Origin: JBMNQH01 sp050944035
GTDB taxonomy: Bacteria > Bacillota > Clostridia > Oscillospirales > Oscillospiraceae
Reading direction: 5' to 3'
Assembly: GCA_050944035.1 (NCBI GenBank)
Contig: JBMNQH010000001.1
Location: forward strand, 124,001 to 188,000
DNA: 64,000 bases
The position numbers and the translations under genes are program-made. Shown here one piece after another: positions 51,818 through 60,753 of this stretch. The notes beneath the pieces were generated by a model that worked only from the letters and a program-made list of their open reading frames with translations, searched no databases and was not told where the DNA came from. Each line of letters opens with the position of its first letter. Positions within the stretch are counted from its first letter, which is position 1.

Positions 51818-52681
51818 CTATTCTGCGGCGATGGATTCCCGCATCCTTGGGTCAATTAGATCTCGCAGACCATCGCCAAGCATATTAAATGACAGTGCGG
51901 AAAATGCAATGGCGAGGCCGGGGAAGAGTGACATCCAATAGGAGAAACGGAGATAATCTTTGCCGTCGCTGATCATAGCGCCCCAGTCCGGAGAAGGAGG
52001 CTGTGCCCCCAGTCCAAGGAAGCTCAGGGAAGCACAGTACAAAATAATACTACCAATATCAAGGGACATGAGAATTAGAATTTTAGAGACGACATTGGGG
52101 AGCAGATAGCGAAATATGATCTGGATGTTGGTATTTCCCATGGATCTGGCCGCTTCAATAAACTCCGCATTTTTCAATAATACGACTTCACCACGCGCCA
52201 TTCTTGCATACCGTGTCCACTGGATACACGAGATTGCGATGACAAGATTTCTCTGTCCGCTTTTACCGAGCATAGTAGAGATTGCCAGTGCAAATACAAT
52301 GGTAGGGAATGCAAGGAATATATCAACGATGCGCATAATGACCGCATCTGTTTTTCCACCGGTATAGCCGGAAATGAGGCCGATCAATGTTCCACCAATT
52401 GCGCTGATGATAACCACCAGAGCGGCGGTTGTCAGAGAGAGTCTGGAACCTTCAATGACACGGCAGAGGATACATCTTCCCATGTTGTCCGTGCCAAAAG
52501 GATATTCTACACATGGCTTTGTAAAGGCATTGGACAGATCCATGTGTGTTGGATCATGAGTCTGTAAAAGTGGTGCAAATATCGTAATCAGCACAAGAAA
52601 TGCACAACAGAGAGCACCAAAAAACAGAATAATATTTTTCCTGCTTAGGAAATCGATCAGATGATTCACTTTGTTTTTCAT
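51818..52681 (-). CDS. Nickel/peptide-type ABC transporter permease (DppC/NikC-like)
   Basis: A 287-residue membrane protein with about six hydrophobic segments. The N-terminus has HPTHMDLSNAF-like text (HDPTHMDLSNAF) before FGTDNMGRCILCRVIEGSR, the usual start of the transmembrane domain. The EAA-type loop is EFIEAARSMGNTNIQIIFRYLLPN. It starts 3 bases after the other permease. Confidence 0.92.
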   Translation of the reverse strand: MKNKVNHLIDFLSRKNIILFFGALCCAFLVLITIFAPLLQTHDPTHMDLSNAFTKPCVEYPFGTDNMGRCILCRVIEGSRLSLTTAALVVIISAIGGTLIGLISGYTGGKTDAVIMRIVDIFLAFPTIVFALAISTMLGKSGQRNLVIAISCIQWTRYARMARGEVVLLKNAEFIEAARSMGNTNIQIIFRYLLPNVVSKILILMSLDIGSIILYCASLSFLGLGAQPPSPDWGAMISDGKDYLRFSYWMSLFPGLAIAFSALSFNMLGDGLRDLIDPRMRESIAAE

Positions 52682-52684
52682 ATT

Positions 52685-53629
52685 TTATGCCTCACCCGTA
52701 TATTTTACGCGAGGATCTATGCAAGCATAGATGAGATCTACAACCAGATTGATAAATGCATAGCCAAATGAGATTAGAATGACACAACCCTCGATCATGG
52801 GGAGATCCTTGGAATTGATTGCGTTGATAAACAGGTCACCGACCCCCGGCCAGGCAAAGATATTTTCGATAACAACAGCGCCACCAAGAATATGTCCAAT
52901 TTGAAGTCCGATGATTGTGATAATTGGCGGTATTGCATTTCTGAAACCGTGGTGAAGAATAACCTTTCCCCTGCTTAAACCCTTTGAACGTGCAACAAGC
53001 ATATAGTCTTGATTTAATACATCCAGCATACTGGAACGCAGCATTCGTGTTGTGGCAGCTGTCATACCGACAGATAGTGTCAGTGCCGGAAGAATAATAC
53101 TGTTGGGAGTATTCATTCCACTGGTAGGAAGCCAATTCAGGGTGATCGAAAGCAGAACAATCCCCATGATTGCAAGCCAGAAACCGGGAAAGGAGGACAG
53201 GGCAAGCGTTATAATTCTACTGAGATGATCGAACAGCTTATTGTGCTTTAATGCACTCAAGATTCCAAGCGGCAGCGCAATGATCAAAGAGAGCAGACAG
53301 GCAATGCCGCCGAGCCGCAGCGTATTGGGAAGCCGAATCCGAAGCATTTCTTTAACGGGCATATCATATTTGTATGACGTGCCAAAATTCCCGCGGACAA
53401 TGTTTCCTAGCCATTCAAAATACTGTACGATGATGGGTCTGTCCAAATCAAACTTGGTTCTGATAAAATTTAATGTTTCTTCGCTGACTGCCTCCGGACC
53501 ATCTCTTTCAATGATAATGGCAGTAGCGGTGTCTCCTGGAGTTACATGCACTGTAAAATAGGTCAGCGTTGCAACGGCCCAAAGGACAACTAAAATGGCA
53601 ATGATGCGCCGTAGTATGTATTTACCCAC
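52685..53629 (-). CDS. Nickel/peptide-type ABC transporter permease (DppB/NikB-like)
   Basis: A 314-residue membrane protein. The N-terminal helix and FTVHVTPGDTATAI segment, followed by the RLPNTLRLGGIA segment and the EAA loop DYMLVARSKGLSRGKVILHHGFRN, place it in the DppB/NikB family. It lies 97 bases after the substrate-binding protein gene and directly before the second permease. Confidence 0.92.
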   Translation of the reverse strand: MGKYILRRIIAILVVLWAVATLTYFTVHVTPGDTATAIIIERDGPEAVSEETLNFIRTKFDLDRPIIVQYFEWLGNIVRGNFGTSYKYDMPVKEMLRIRLPNTLRLGGIACLLSLIIALPLGILSALKHNKLFDHLSRIITLALSSFPGFWLAIMGIVLLSITLNWLPTSGMNTPNSIILPALTLSVGMTAATTRMLRSSMLDVLNQDYMLVARSKGLSRGKVILHHGFRNAIPPIITIIGLQIGHILGGAVVIENIFAWPGVGDLFINAINSKDLPMIEGCVILISFGYAFINLVVDLIYACIDPRVKYTGEA

Positions 53630-53726
53630 TTTGCTTCTCCTGATAAAAAAGTTAACGATGTTACAATGCGAGGTCGGAATAAACGACCTCGCATAATGAA
53701 AAAACGATAGGAAGTGATGGAGAGAG

Positions 53727-55349
53727 TTATTTCAGGTCGGTTGAATACGGTACGATGAAGTCGTGAACGGCTGCACTATATTCGAACCCTGTTACATCAG
53801 AGTTCATTGCAAATACAGCACCGTAAAGCGCAACAGTATAGATTGCAGCATCTTCCTGTGCAAGAGCCTGTGCCTGACGGCTCAACTCATACTTTTTTTC
53901 TATATCTGTTTCGGCTTTGCACTCTTCCAGCAGCTTGTCCAGTTCGGGATTGCTGTATCCTGCCAGTTTTGCGTTGTTGGATTCGGAGTAATAGTACTGA
54001 TACAGGTAATAGGATGCAGAGGGAATATAGCCTGTTGCAGCAGAACTCAGATACAGATCATAGGCACCGGAGGACTGGGCGTCAGACAGGGCAGTGCCAT
54101 CCAAAACCTCGACTGTTGCATGGATGCCAAGCTTTTCAAAATAACCTTGTGTTGCCTGAACAATCAGCGGATTGCCGGGACGTCTGGAACCAGTGACAAT
54201 ATTCAGTGTGACCTCTTCTCCATTGTATTCTCTGATATCATCCCCGTCGGAATCTTTAAAACCAGCATCATCCAATAATTGTTTTGCCTTTTCAAGATCG
54301 TAATCGTAGGTATCTACCTCAGCATTATTCCAGGGAACATCATCCATAAAAATGCCATTTGGTACACCGCCAACGCCCAAAAGGACATCATTTACGATCT
54401 CTTCACGGTCAATTGCATAGATCAGCGCTTTGCGCACATTTGGATCGGCAAGATATTCCTTGTTGAGGTTGTATGTATAGAAATAGGTACGAGCAGTATT
54501 GAACTTCAGAACATTCAGATCAGGATTATCCTGCAAGGTGTAAAGATCTGTGAAAGGAACATCTGTGACAACATCAACCTCGCCGTTTTGTACGGCAAGA
54601 GAACGTGTGCTGGAATCAGAGATAGCTCTGATCTCACGTTCCTGGATGCTGCTGTCCTGTTCGCCACCCCAGTAATCCTCAAAGACATCACAGGAGAAAT
54701 CACCGGTAGAGACGTCGAAGTCTTTGTACTTAAAGTAGCCGGTACCGATTGGCTTAACGAAGTTACCGTCTTTATCCACAGATGACGGTGCAACAATAGC
54801 AGCTGCGACATTGGTGAGTGCTTCAGGGATTTCACCAGTCTTGATATTCGTGTTGAGCTGAACGGTATACTCGTCAATGACGTCGACAGACTCAATAGCG
54901 GTGTACGCAGTAAAGCTGCTGTTTTCCTTTGCAGCGCGTTCAAAACACCATTTTACTGCGTCTGCATTAAAGTCGCTTCCATCATGGAATTTGACATCTT
55001 CGCGCAGTTTGATTTCCCAAGTGAAATCACCAGTGCGTTCCCAGGATGTTGCCAGCGAGGGAGTGAGCTTAAAGTTGGAGTCCACATTTACCAAGGTTTC
55101 AACAACTTGTGCAACCTCTTTCAGCATTGTAGCTCCATCGCCGTCGCTGATATCCAATGTTGTGACTGTGGATGGAAACACCAGGCGCAGAACCTTGTTT
55201 TCACTGGTTTTCGCATCTTCTGTTGTTGCATTAGTTGTTTTGTCATCAGATGCTTTGTTGGTGGAATCTCCACCGCCGCAACCTGCTAACATGCTCAGTG
55301 TAAGCACACCGCAGAGTGCAAATGACAGCCATCTTTGTTTGGTTTTCAT
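53727..55349 (-). CDS. ABC transporter substrate-binding lipoprotein, SBP_bac_5 (NikA/DppA) family
   Basis: A 540-residue binding protein. The signal peptide ends in LAGC with the lipidated cysteine, followed by a Ser/Thr/Asp-rich linker. The mature part has the family core TWEIKLREDVKFHDGSDFNADAVKW... shape, including WEIKLREDVKFHDGS and the ALIYAIDREEIV block. The ligand could be nickel, a metal chelate or peptides; sequence alone does not decide. It lies between the double methyltransferase and the permeases in one operon. Confidence 0.9.
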   Translation of the reverse strand: MKTKQRWLSFALCGVLTLSMLAGCGGGDSTNKASDDKTTNATTEDAKTSENKVLRLVFPSTVTTLDISDGDGATMLKEVAQVVETLVNVDSNFKLTPSLATSWERTGDFTWEIKLREDVKFHDGSDFNADAVKWCFERAAKENSSFTAYTAIESVDVIDEYTVQLNTNIKTGEIPEALTNVAAAIVAPSSVDKDGNFVKPIGTGYFKYKDFDVSTGDFSCDVFEDYWGGEQDSSIQEREIRAISDSSTRSLAVQNGEVDVVTDVPFTDLYTLQDNPDLNVLKFNTARTYFYTYNLNKEYLADPNVRKALIYAIDREEIVNDVLLGVGGVPNGIFMDDVPWNNAEVDTYDYDLEKAKQLLDDAGFKDSDGDDIREYNGEEVTLNIVTGSRRPGNPLIVQATQGYFEKLGIHATVEVLDGTALSDAQSSGAYDLYLSSAATGYIPSASYYLYQYYYSESNNAKLAGYSNPELDKLLEECKAETDIEKKYELSRQAQALAQEDAAIYTVALYGAVFAMNSDVTGFEYSAAVHDFIVPYSTDLK

Positions 55350-55404
55350 AATGAAATGATCCTCCTTTTTTTATCTCAACAAAGTAAAATACAGTTGTTG
55401 CATT

Positions 55405-56730
55405 TTATTTTTTACCGATGAATGCAAACCAGTTTTCCCGATCACTTGATACCATGTGGCAACCGGGCATAGGATTGATCGTTGCATTCTGGAAACCGAC
55501 GTCTGCAAAAACAGAGAGAATTTCCTCACGACTGGCATTTCCAAAGGGATATTCCGCCACCTTGGTTTCAGCGGCGTAGGTATCCATGGAATTGCAGCGG
55601 ATTCCATCCTCTTCAAGTTCGTTAATGGCAATGACTTTTCCGCCAGGTTTTAAAACGCGGTACCATTCCTTGATTGCGTTCTGCGGTTCACTGAGTGTCC
55701 AGAGGAGACGGCTGTTGATAACAATATCAACGCTGTTATCTTCAACCGGCAGCTCCATAGCGTTTCCATAGATAAAATTTACATTTGTATTCTGTTCTCT
55801 GGCATGGTCAATAGCAATTCGCATCATACCTTCGGACAGATCAACGCCAGTCACGTTGGAATATCCGGCACTTCCGAGCATGTTGGCAATCATACCGGTG
55901 CCGGTTGCAATATCCAGAATCCGCAGCTCTTTATCATCTCCGATAAAATCTGAAAGAATAGTTTGCCAGACGGGAATATTTGCCAAAGCGTGTTCGGCTT
56001 CATATCTTGAAGCAGCGTGATCCCAAAATTCTGCGATACCCATTGCCTCAATATGCCGTTTGGTGACAGGCTTTTTTCCAATCAGTACATACCAGGTTTG
56101 GTAATCGAACTCTGGACGTGTCAAACCCGGCAATTTCCTGATTTCTACATCAACATATCCATTTCTCAGCAGTAAATCCTTTAGTTCTTCCATGCTGGCG
56201 TCTCGAACTTCCAACTGTTTATCCACTTCTTCTCCATAATAGGAAGTGGAATGGGCAGAAGTTGTTAAGCCGGCCTCGTCGTCCATACGATTGAAGCAGA
56301 AGATTGCGCCTCCAGGCCGAAGCACACGGAACCACTCTTTGATCATGTCGTCCGGATGGATGAGTGTCCAAATCAGACGTGCATTGACGATATAATCTAC
56401 GGTGTCATCCATCAAGGGTAACTCCATGGCATTTCCCAGCATGTACATCGCAGAAGATGCACATGCTGTTGCATGGCGTACACCATTTTTCATCATTTCT
56501 GTTGAAATATCCATTCCCACAGTGGGATATCCCAGTTTTGCGGTCATGTTCGCAAGGAAACCGGAACCAGTACCGAGATCAAGAACATTTTTGTTTTTGT
56601 CTGATCCAAGCAGCTGTTCCAGTGTTGTCATCCATTCTGAAGCGATTTCAGTGTCATGATCTTTGTCAAATACGGCTGCCTGTTTGTCCCAGTATTTGGC
56701 AATGGTTTGAATTGCTGTGTTTGTCTCCAT
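55405..56730 (-). CDS. Tandem-duplicated class I SAM-dependent methyltransferase
   Basis: A 441-residue protein made of two homologous methyltransferase domains. Domain 1 (about residues 1-215) has VLDLGTGSGFLANM and GMDISTEMM. Domain 2 (about 225-441) has ILDIATGTGMIANM and GVDLSEGMM. The repeats align along their whole length, for example GNAMELPLMDD with GNAMELPVEDN and EWFRVLRPGG with EWYRVLKPGG. Both SAM sites look intact. It is the first gene of the minus-strand importer operon and follows the GC-rich promoter C. The substrate is unknown; a metal-binding molecule or the imported ligand is my guess. Confidence 0.88.
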   Translation of the reverse strand: METNTAIQTIAKYWDKQAAVFDKDHDTEIASEWMTTLEQLLGSDKNKNVLDLGTGSGFLANMTAKLGYPTVGMDISTEMMKNGVRHATACASSAMYMLGNAMELPLMDDTVDYIVNARLIWTLIHPDDMIKEWFRVLRPGGAIFCFNRMDDEAGLTTSAHSTSYYGEEVDKQLEVRDASMEELKDLLLRNGYVDVEIRKLPGLTRPEFDYQTWYVLIGKKPVTKRHIEAMGIAEFWDHAASRYEAEHALANIPVWQTILSDFIGDDKELRILDIATGTGMIANMLGSAGYSNVTGVDLSEGMMRIAIDHAREQNTNVNFIYGNAMELPVEDNSVDIVINSRLLWTLSEPQNAIKEWYRVLKPGGKVIAINELEEDGIRCNSMDTYAAETKVAEYPFGNASREEILSVFADVGFQNATINPMPGCHMVSSDRENWFAFIGKK

Positions 56731-56814
56731 CGTTTCCTCCTTTTACGTGTGAAGTCTGAGCTGTCAATGAATTTTCTAGTACTGTTTGGTGTCGAAAAAT
56801 TGAAGCTTGAATCT

Positions 56815-56859
56815 AAAATAGATGATTTTATATTCGTCCGCAAGCCTGGTAGGGGGATA
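56815..56859 (-). promoter_or_regulatory. Promoter and GC-rich operator C for the minus-strand methyltransferase/importer operon
   Basis: On the minus strand TATCCCCCTACCAGGCTTG (56859-56841) overlaps the -35 box TTGCGG (56843-56838). After 17 bases comes TATTTT (56820-56815). The left half-site matches those of operators A and B; the right half is degenerate but keeps GGCTTG as in A. Confidence 0.5.
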
Positions 56860-57017
56860 TTTTTTTAAAAATTTTGTCTGTCTGAAACAAAGCGTTGGCA
56901 ATTTGAAATAGGCAGCTTTGAATACAGAGAGAGTGGATTGCAATATGCGCAATTTTGCGCAAAAAGAATAGAAAAGAAAACATTTTAGGTCAAAAAATTG
57001 AAAAATAAATCAGATTG

Positions 57018-57062
57018 CAACCCCCTGTGGGGGTTGTAGACCAGCTTGTTAGATGATATTAT
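57018..57062 (+). promoter_or_regulatory. Promoter and perfect palindromic operator B for the plus-strand methyltransferase/importer operon
   Basis: CAACCCCCTGTGGGGGTTG (57018-57036) is a perfect 8-3-8 palindrome. It overlaps -35 TTGTAG (57034-57039); TATTAT (57057-57062) follows after 17 bases. Transcription would start near 57069. It is too far from a T-run to be a terminator. Confidence 0.65.
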
Positions 57063-57121
57063 TAAAAAAATGTGAATTTTCTGAGAAGAAATTTCTTGAG
57101 AAGGGGAACAAAAATACAGAT

Positions 57122-58018
57122 ATGAATGAATGGAATCGAAAACTGCTTGAATTGACCTCCAAGCAGTGGATTGATGCAATGAACAGTACTGATAATTTCA
57201 GTGCAGAAATACGATCCAAGGAGGCTGTTGACAGACATTCGAATGGAGATATTTCTTCTTTTAACGCCTGTATGGGCAGCAGTGTAGAACGTGTGGAGAA
57301 AGCACTTGCATGCATTGCAAAGCGTGGGTATGTCAGTGCAGATATGGATGCCTTGGATATTGGCAGTGGAAATGGTGTCTTTACGCTGCCGTTTGCAGAA
57401 CAATACAGACATGTTACTTCTTTGGATATTTCCAGTAATATGCAGGATGAAATCCGCCGCAGAGCTGCTGAACGAGGTTTAACAAATATTGATTACCTGA
57501 ATGCAGACTGGAAGGATCTGGATTTGGATGCATGGAATCTTAAGGACCAATATGATCTGGTGTTGTGCAGCATCAATCCCCGAGGTGTTCAAAATTATGA
57601 GACTTTGAATAAGATGAATCTGGCTTCCAGAGGTGGTTGCTGTTTGATGACGTTTGCAGGACGCAGTGAAAGCAATCATAAACGGAACTTACAGCAGATC
57701 ATTCTTGGACGAACCCTGGGTACAACGGGGGGAAATGATATTATCTTCCCCTTTAACATGGTGTATCACATGGGTGGAGAGCCGGATATGGCTTATACTA
57801 CTGTAGGCTGGGAACACAGGCAAAAGCCGGAAGATGCAATAGAAGGCATCTGCTATAGTTATTGGCGTTTTGCTGATATTACAGATGCGATCAAAAGTAA
57901 GATATCGGAATATGTATATGCCAATCTTGAGGACGGCGCATATGTGGATCGTGCTGAAAATTTGATTGGTATTATGGTGTGGGATGCATGGAAAACAAAG
58001 AACAACGGCTTGGTGTAA
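57122..58018 (+). CDS. Class I SAM-dependent methyltransferase leading the plus-strand importer operon
   Basis: A 298-residue methyltransferase. The SAM motif DALDIGSGNGVFTLPF occurs near residue 80, followed by SLDISSNM and a WKDLDLDAW segment. The overall layout resembles the methyltransferase at 23025 (about the same length, similar C-terminal region), but the two are clearly diverged. ATG 57122 is chosen because the earlier ATG 57053 lies inside the promoter's -10 region. The ribosome binding site GAAGGGGAAC is rather distant, so the start is not certain. The permease start lies within its 3' end. Confidence 0.82.
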   Translation: MNEWNRKLLELTSKQWIDAMNSTDNFSAEIRSKEAVDRHSNGDISSFNACMGSSVERVEKALACIAKRGYVSADMDALDIGSGNGVFTLPFAEQYRHVTSLDISSNMQDEIRRRAAERGLTNIDYLNADWKDLDLDAWNLKDQYDLVLCSINPRGVQNYETLNKMNLASRGGCCLMTFAGRSESNHKRNLQQIILGRTLGTTGGNDIIFPFNMVYHMGGEPDMAYTTVGWEHRQKPEDAIEGICYSYWRFADITDAIKSKISEYVYANLEDGAYVDRAENLIGIMVWDAWKTKNNGLV

Positions 58019-59010
58019 AGAAACTGTCCATGGCCGCAAAGTATCTGCTCCGTGCAGCCGGACTGATTTTTGCGATTATCAGTATCAATTTTTTGCTTAT
58101 CCATTTTATGCCTGGTGATCCTTTGATACATATTCTGGGTGACGAGCAGTATTTTACATTATTGAACCAGTTTCCGGAAAAGCTTGCGGAAGTGCGGGCG
58201 CAGTATTCTCTGAATGGCAGCCTGTGGCAGCAGTATATCCATTATCTTTGGCAGGTGATCACTCTGCAGTTTGGTCATTCCTATATCGGCGGAGAAAGTG
58301 TTGTTTCCATCGTTCTTTTCCGTATGAGGTGGACTATTACGCTCTCTCTGTGTGCGATTGTGATTTCCGCTCTGATCGGTGGCTCTCTCGGCGTTCTGGC
58401 TGGATATCACAAAGGCGGGAAGCTGGATTCTGTTCTTACGGCAATTTTTCTGTTTCTGGAGACGATTCCTGCAAACTGTCTTGCACTGATTCTGCTTGTC
58501 GTATTTTCATATAAACTGAGATGGTTTCCTGTAGGAGGCATGGTTTCCGGCGGACTGATTGGGTGGAAACGAATTGTTAGTATTCTGCACCATATGGTTT
58601 TGCCGGTGTTGGTTTTAAGCCTTTTCAGGACTTCATCGAATTTCCTGCTGATGAAAAGCTACGTTTCCCAAATCCGTGAAGAGGACTATATTACAGTGGC
58701 GGTTGCAAAGGGTATCTCCAAAACACATGTGCTGTTCCGTCATGTTCTTCGGAATGTACTGGTGCCCTTTGTTACAACACTTTGCCTTCAAATCGGACAT
58801 ATTCTTTCCGGTTCTATGCTCATTGAAGTGGTGTTCTCTTGGAAGGGGATGGGGACATTGATTTACGATGCAGTAAACAACCGTGACTATCCAACGGTAC
58901 AAATGTGCTTTTTGCTCATTGCGATCTGTGTTGTGCTGTTCAACTTCATATCGGACATGCTTTGCATGTACATAGATCCCAGAATACAGGATGGTATGAA
59001 AAATGAATAA
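57988..59010 (+). CDS. Nickel/peptide-type ABC transporter permease (NikB-like)
   Basis: A 340-residue membrane protein of the DppB/NikB family. After the first helix comes IHFMPGDPLIHILGD, then the transmembrane domain with RMRWTITLSLCA and the EAA loop EDYITVAVAKGISKTHVLFRHVLRN. ATG 57988 overlaps the methyltransferase by 31 bases; GTG 57979 and ATG 58030 are alternatives. It overlaps the next permease by 8 bases. Confidence 0.9.
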   Translation: MENKEQRLGVKKLSMAAKYLLRAAGLIFAIISINFLLIHFMPGDPLIHILGDEQYFTLLNQFPEKLAEVRAQYSLNGSLWQQYIHYLWQVITLQFGHSYIGGESVVSIVLFRMRWTITLSLCAIVISALIGGSLGVLAGYHKGGKLDSVLTAIFLFLETIPANCLALILLVVFSYKLRWFPVGGMVSGGLIGWKRIVSILHHMVLPVLVLSLFRTSSNFLLMKSYVSQIREEDYITVAVAKGISKTHVLFRHVLRNVLVPFVTTLCLQIGHILSGSMLIEVVFSWKGMGTLIYDAVNNRDYPTVQMCFLLIAICVVLFNFISDMLCMYIDPRIQDGMKNE

Positions 59011-59839
59011 AAAAAGATTGCCTCCAAGTATTGTTGTCGGATCTATAATCCTGTTATTTTTTCTTTTGATCGCAGTTTTTGCGAAGCAGCTTATGCCTTA
59101 TCAGTTGGACGAGCTGTTCTCTCCCTATCAACGACCCAGTGCAGCGCATCTTCTTGGTACAAATGATATTGGACAAGATATTTTCAGCGAGCTGATTCTT
59201 GGCACCAGAGTAACCCTGCTGACGGGTACGATTGCGGCCTTCTTTGTTATTCTGATCGGAACATCTGTTGGTGTGATCGCCGGTTATACAGGTGGTATTG
59301 TAGACAGAATGCTTTCGTCGCTGACTTCGGTGTTTATGGCGATTCCTTCTCTCCCATTTACTATTGTATTGGTAACATTCCTGGAGCCAAGTGTCTGGAA
59401 TATTGTAATTGCCATTTGTTTGACCAGTTGGACATCCACCGCACGAGTGGTTCGCTCCAAGGTAGCAGAACTGAAGGAACAACCGTTTGTTAAAATAGAA
59501 GAAACCCTCGGCCAGCGCAAAAGCTATATTATGGTACATCATATTTTGCCGAACATCAGTGAAATTATTCTGATGCGTTCGACCCTTGCCGTGTCCTCTG
59601 CGATGTTGACCGAGGCCAGCATCAGTTTTCTGGGGCTGGGTGTGTACAATCAAAAAAGCTGGGGCAGTATTCTTTACTATGCATTCCAGCGCAATGGGGT
59701 TGTTGCCAATTTTTATTGGTGGTATGTGCCGCCGATTGTTTGTATCAGTTTATGTATTTTTGCATTTGTCTTGATTGGCTATTACGGCGTCGGTTCCAGA
59801 AGTGAAACCGACAGAAATGGATATTCGGTGCAGGAATGA
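59003..59839 (+). CDS. Nickel/peptide-type ABC transporter permease (NikC-like)
   Basis: A 278-residue membrane protein. LLGTNDIGQDIFSELILGTR marks the start of the transmembrane domain, and the EAA loop reads EETLGQRKSYIMVHHILPN. It overlaps the previous permease by 8 bases and the next ATPase by 4 bases. Confidence 0.92.
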   Translation: MNKKRLPPSIVVGSIILLFFLLIAVFAKQLMPYQLDELFSPYQRPSAAHLLGTNDIGQDIFSELILGTRVTLLTGTIAAFFVILIGTSVGVIAGYTGGIVDRMLSSLTSVFMAIPSLPFTIVLVTFLEPSVWNIVIAICLTSWTSTARVVRSKVAELKEQPFVKIEETLGQRKSYIMVHHILPNISEIILMRSTLAVSSAMLTEASISFLGLGVYNQKSWGSILYYAFQRNGVVANFYWWYVPPIVCISLCIFAFVLIGYYGVGSRSETDRNGYSVQE

Positions 59840-60753
59840 TAGAACTTAAGAATCTTTCGGTTCAATTTGCGAGCGGCGTCAAAGCCGTTGACAACGTAAA
59901 TCTGACGGTGCCGGATGGAAAAACCACCGTTGTAATTGGAGAATCCGGCAGTGGAAAAAGCGTTATGCTATCGGCAGTTTTGCGGATTCTTCCAGTATCT
60001 GCACAGGTGTCAGGCAGCATTATATTCGATGGAATTGAGCTGCTAACGCTGAGTGAAAAAGACATGAAAAATCTTCGCGGTGAGCGGCTGGCGTATATTC
60101 CGCAGGGGAGCGGAATTAGTATGAATCCTCTTCTAACTGTTGGATATCAGATTGCGGAGCCCTTGATAGAAAAAAGAGCGATGTCAAAAAAACGGGCGTT
60201 TTCTGCGGCTGTTGACTGGATGAAGCGTCTGCACTTGGGAAATGAAGAACGATTGGCTTCCGCTTATCCGCACGCTTTGAGCGGCGGTATGCGGCAGCGC
60301 GCATTGATTGCCATGGGGGCGATTACAGGTGCGCCGCTCCTTCTTGCCGATGAACCGACAAAAGGGCTTGACAGCGAACGGGTTGATACAGTTACGGAGT
60401 TGTTTCGTACATTGAAGGATCGTACCTTGCTTTGTGTAAGTCATGATTTGAACTTCGCAAAATCCATTGCGGATTATGTATGTGTTATATACGCATCACA
60501 AGCTGTGGAGAACTGTACCTGTGAAGCATTTTTCAACAATCCACTGCATCCGTATTCCCGTATGACGCTGGAAGCCATGCCGGAAAATGGACTGAAAGCA
60601 CAAATGGGGTTTGCCCCGACCCATGAGGAGTTTTCCCGCTTGGGTTGCCATTTTTATGATCGCTGTCCACATCACATGGAACGATGTAAAGTGGCGCCGC
60701 CGATGATAGAAAAAGATGGAAGAAAGGTGAGGTGCTGGATCTATGCGGATTAG
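59836..60753 (+). CDS. Nickel/peptide-type ABC transporter ATP-binding protein (NikD-like)
   Basis: A 305-residue ATPase. Walker A is GESGSGKSV, the Q-loop PQGSGISMNP, the signature LSGGMRQRAL and Walker B LLLADEPTKGLD. The C-terminal cysteine cluster is CHFYDRCPHHMERC. It overlaps the following ATPase gene by 11 bases. Confidence 0.92.
   Translation: MIELKNLSVQFASGVKAVDNVNLTVPDGKTTVVIGESGSGKSVMLSAVLRILPVSAQVSGSIIFDGIELLTLSEKDMKNLRGERLAYIPQGSGISMNPLLTVGYQIAEPLIEKRAMSKKRAFSAAVDWMKRLHLGNEERLASAYPHALSGGMRQRALIAMGAITGAPLLLADEPTKGLDSERVDTVTELFRTLKDRTLLCVSHDLNFAKSIADYVCVIYASQAVENCTCEAFFNNPLHPYSRMTLEAMPENGLKAQMGFAPTHEEFSRLGCHFYDRCPHHMERCKVAPPMIEKDGRKVRCWIYAD

Noticed and set aside
57053..57121. Methyltransferase start at ATG 57053
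   Set aside because: This ATG lies in front of and within the -10 region of promoter B and has no ribosome binding site.
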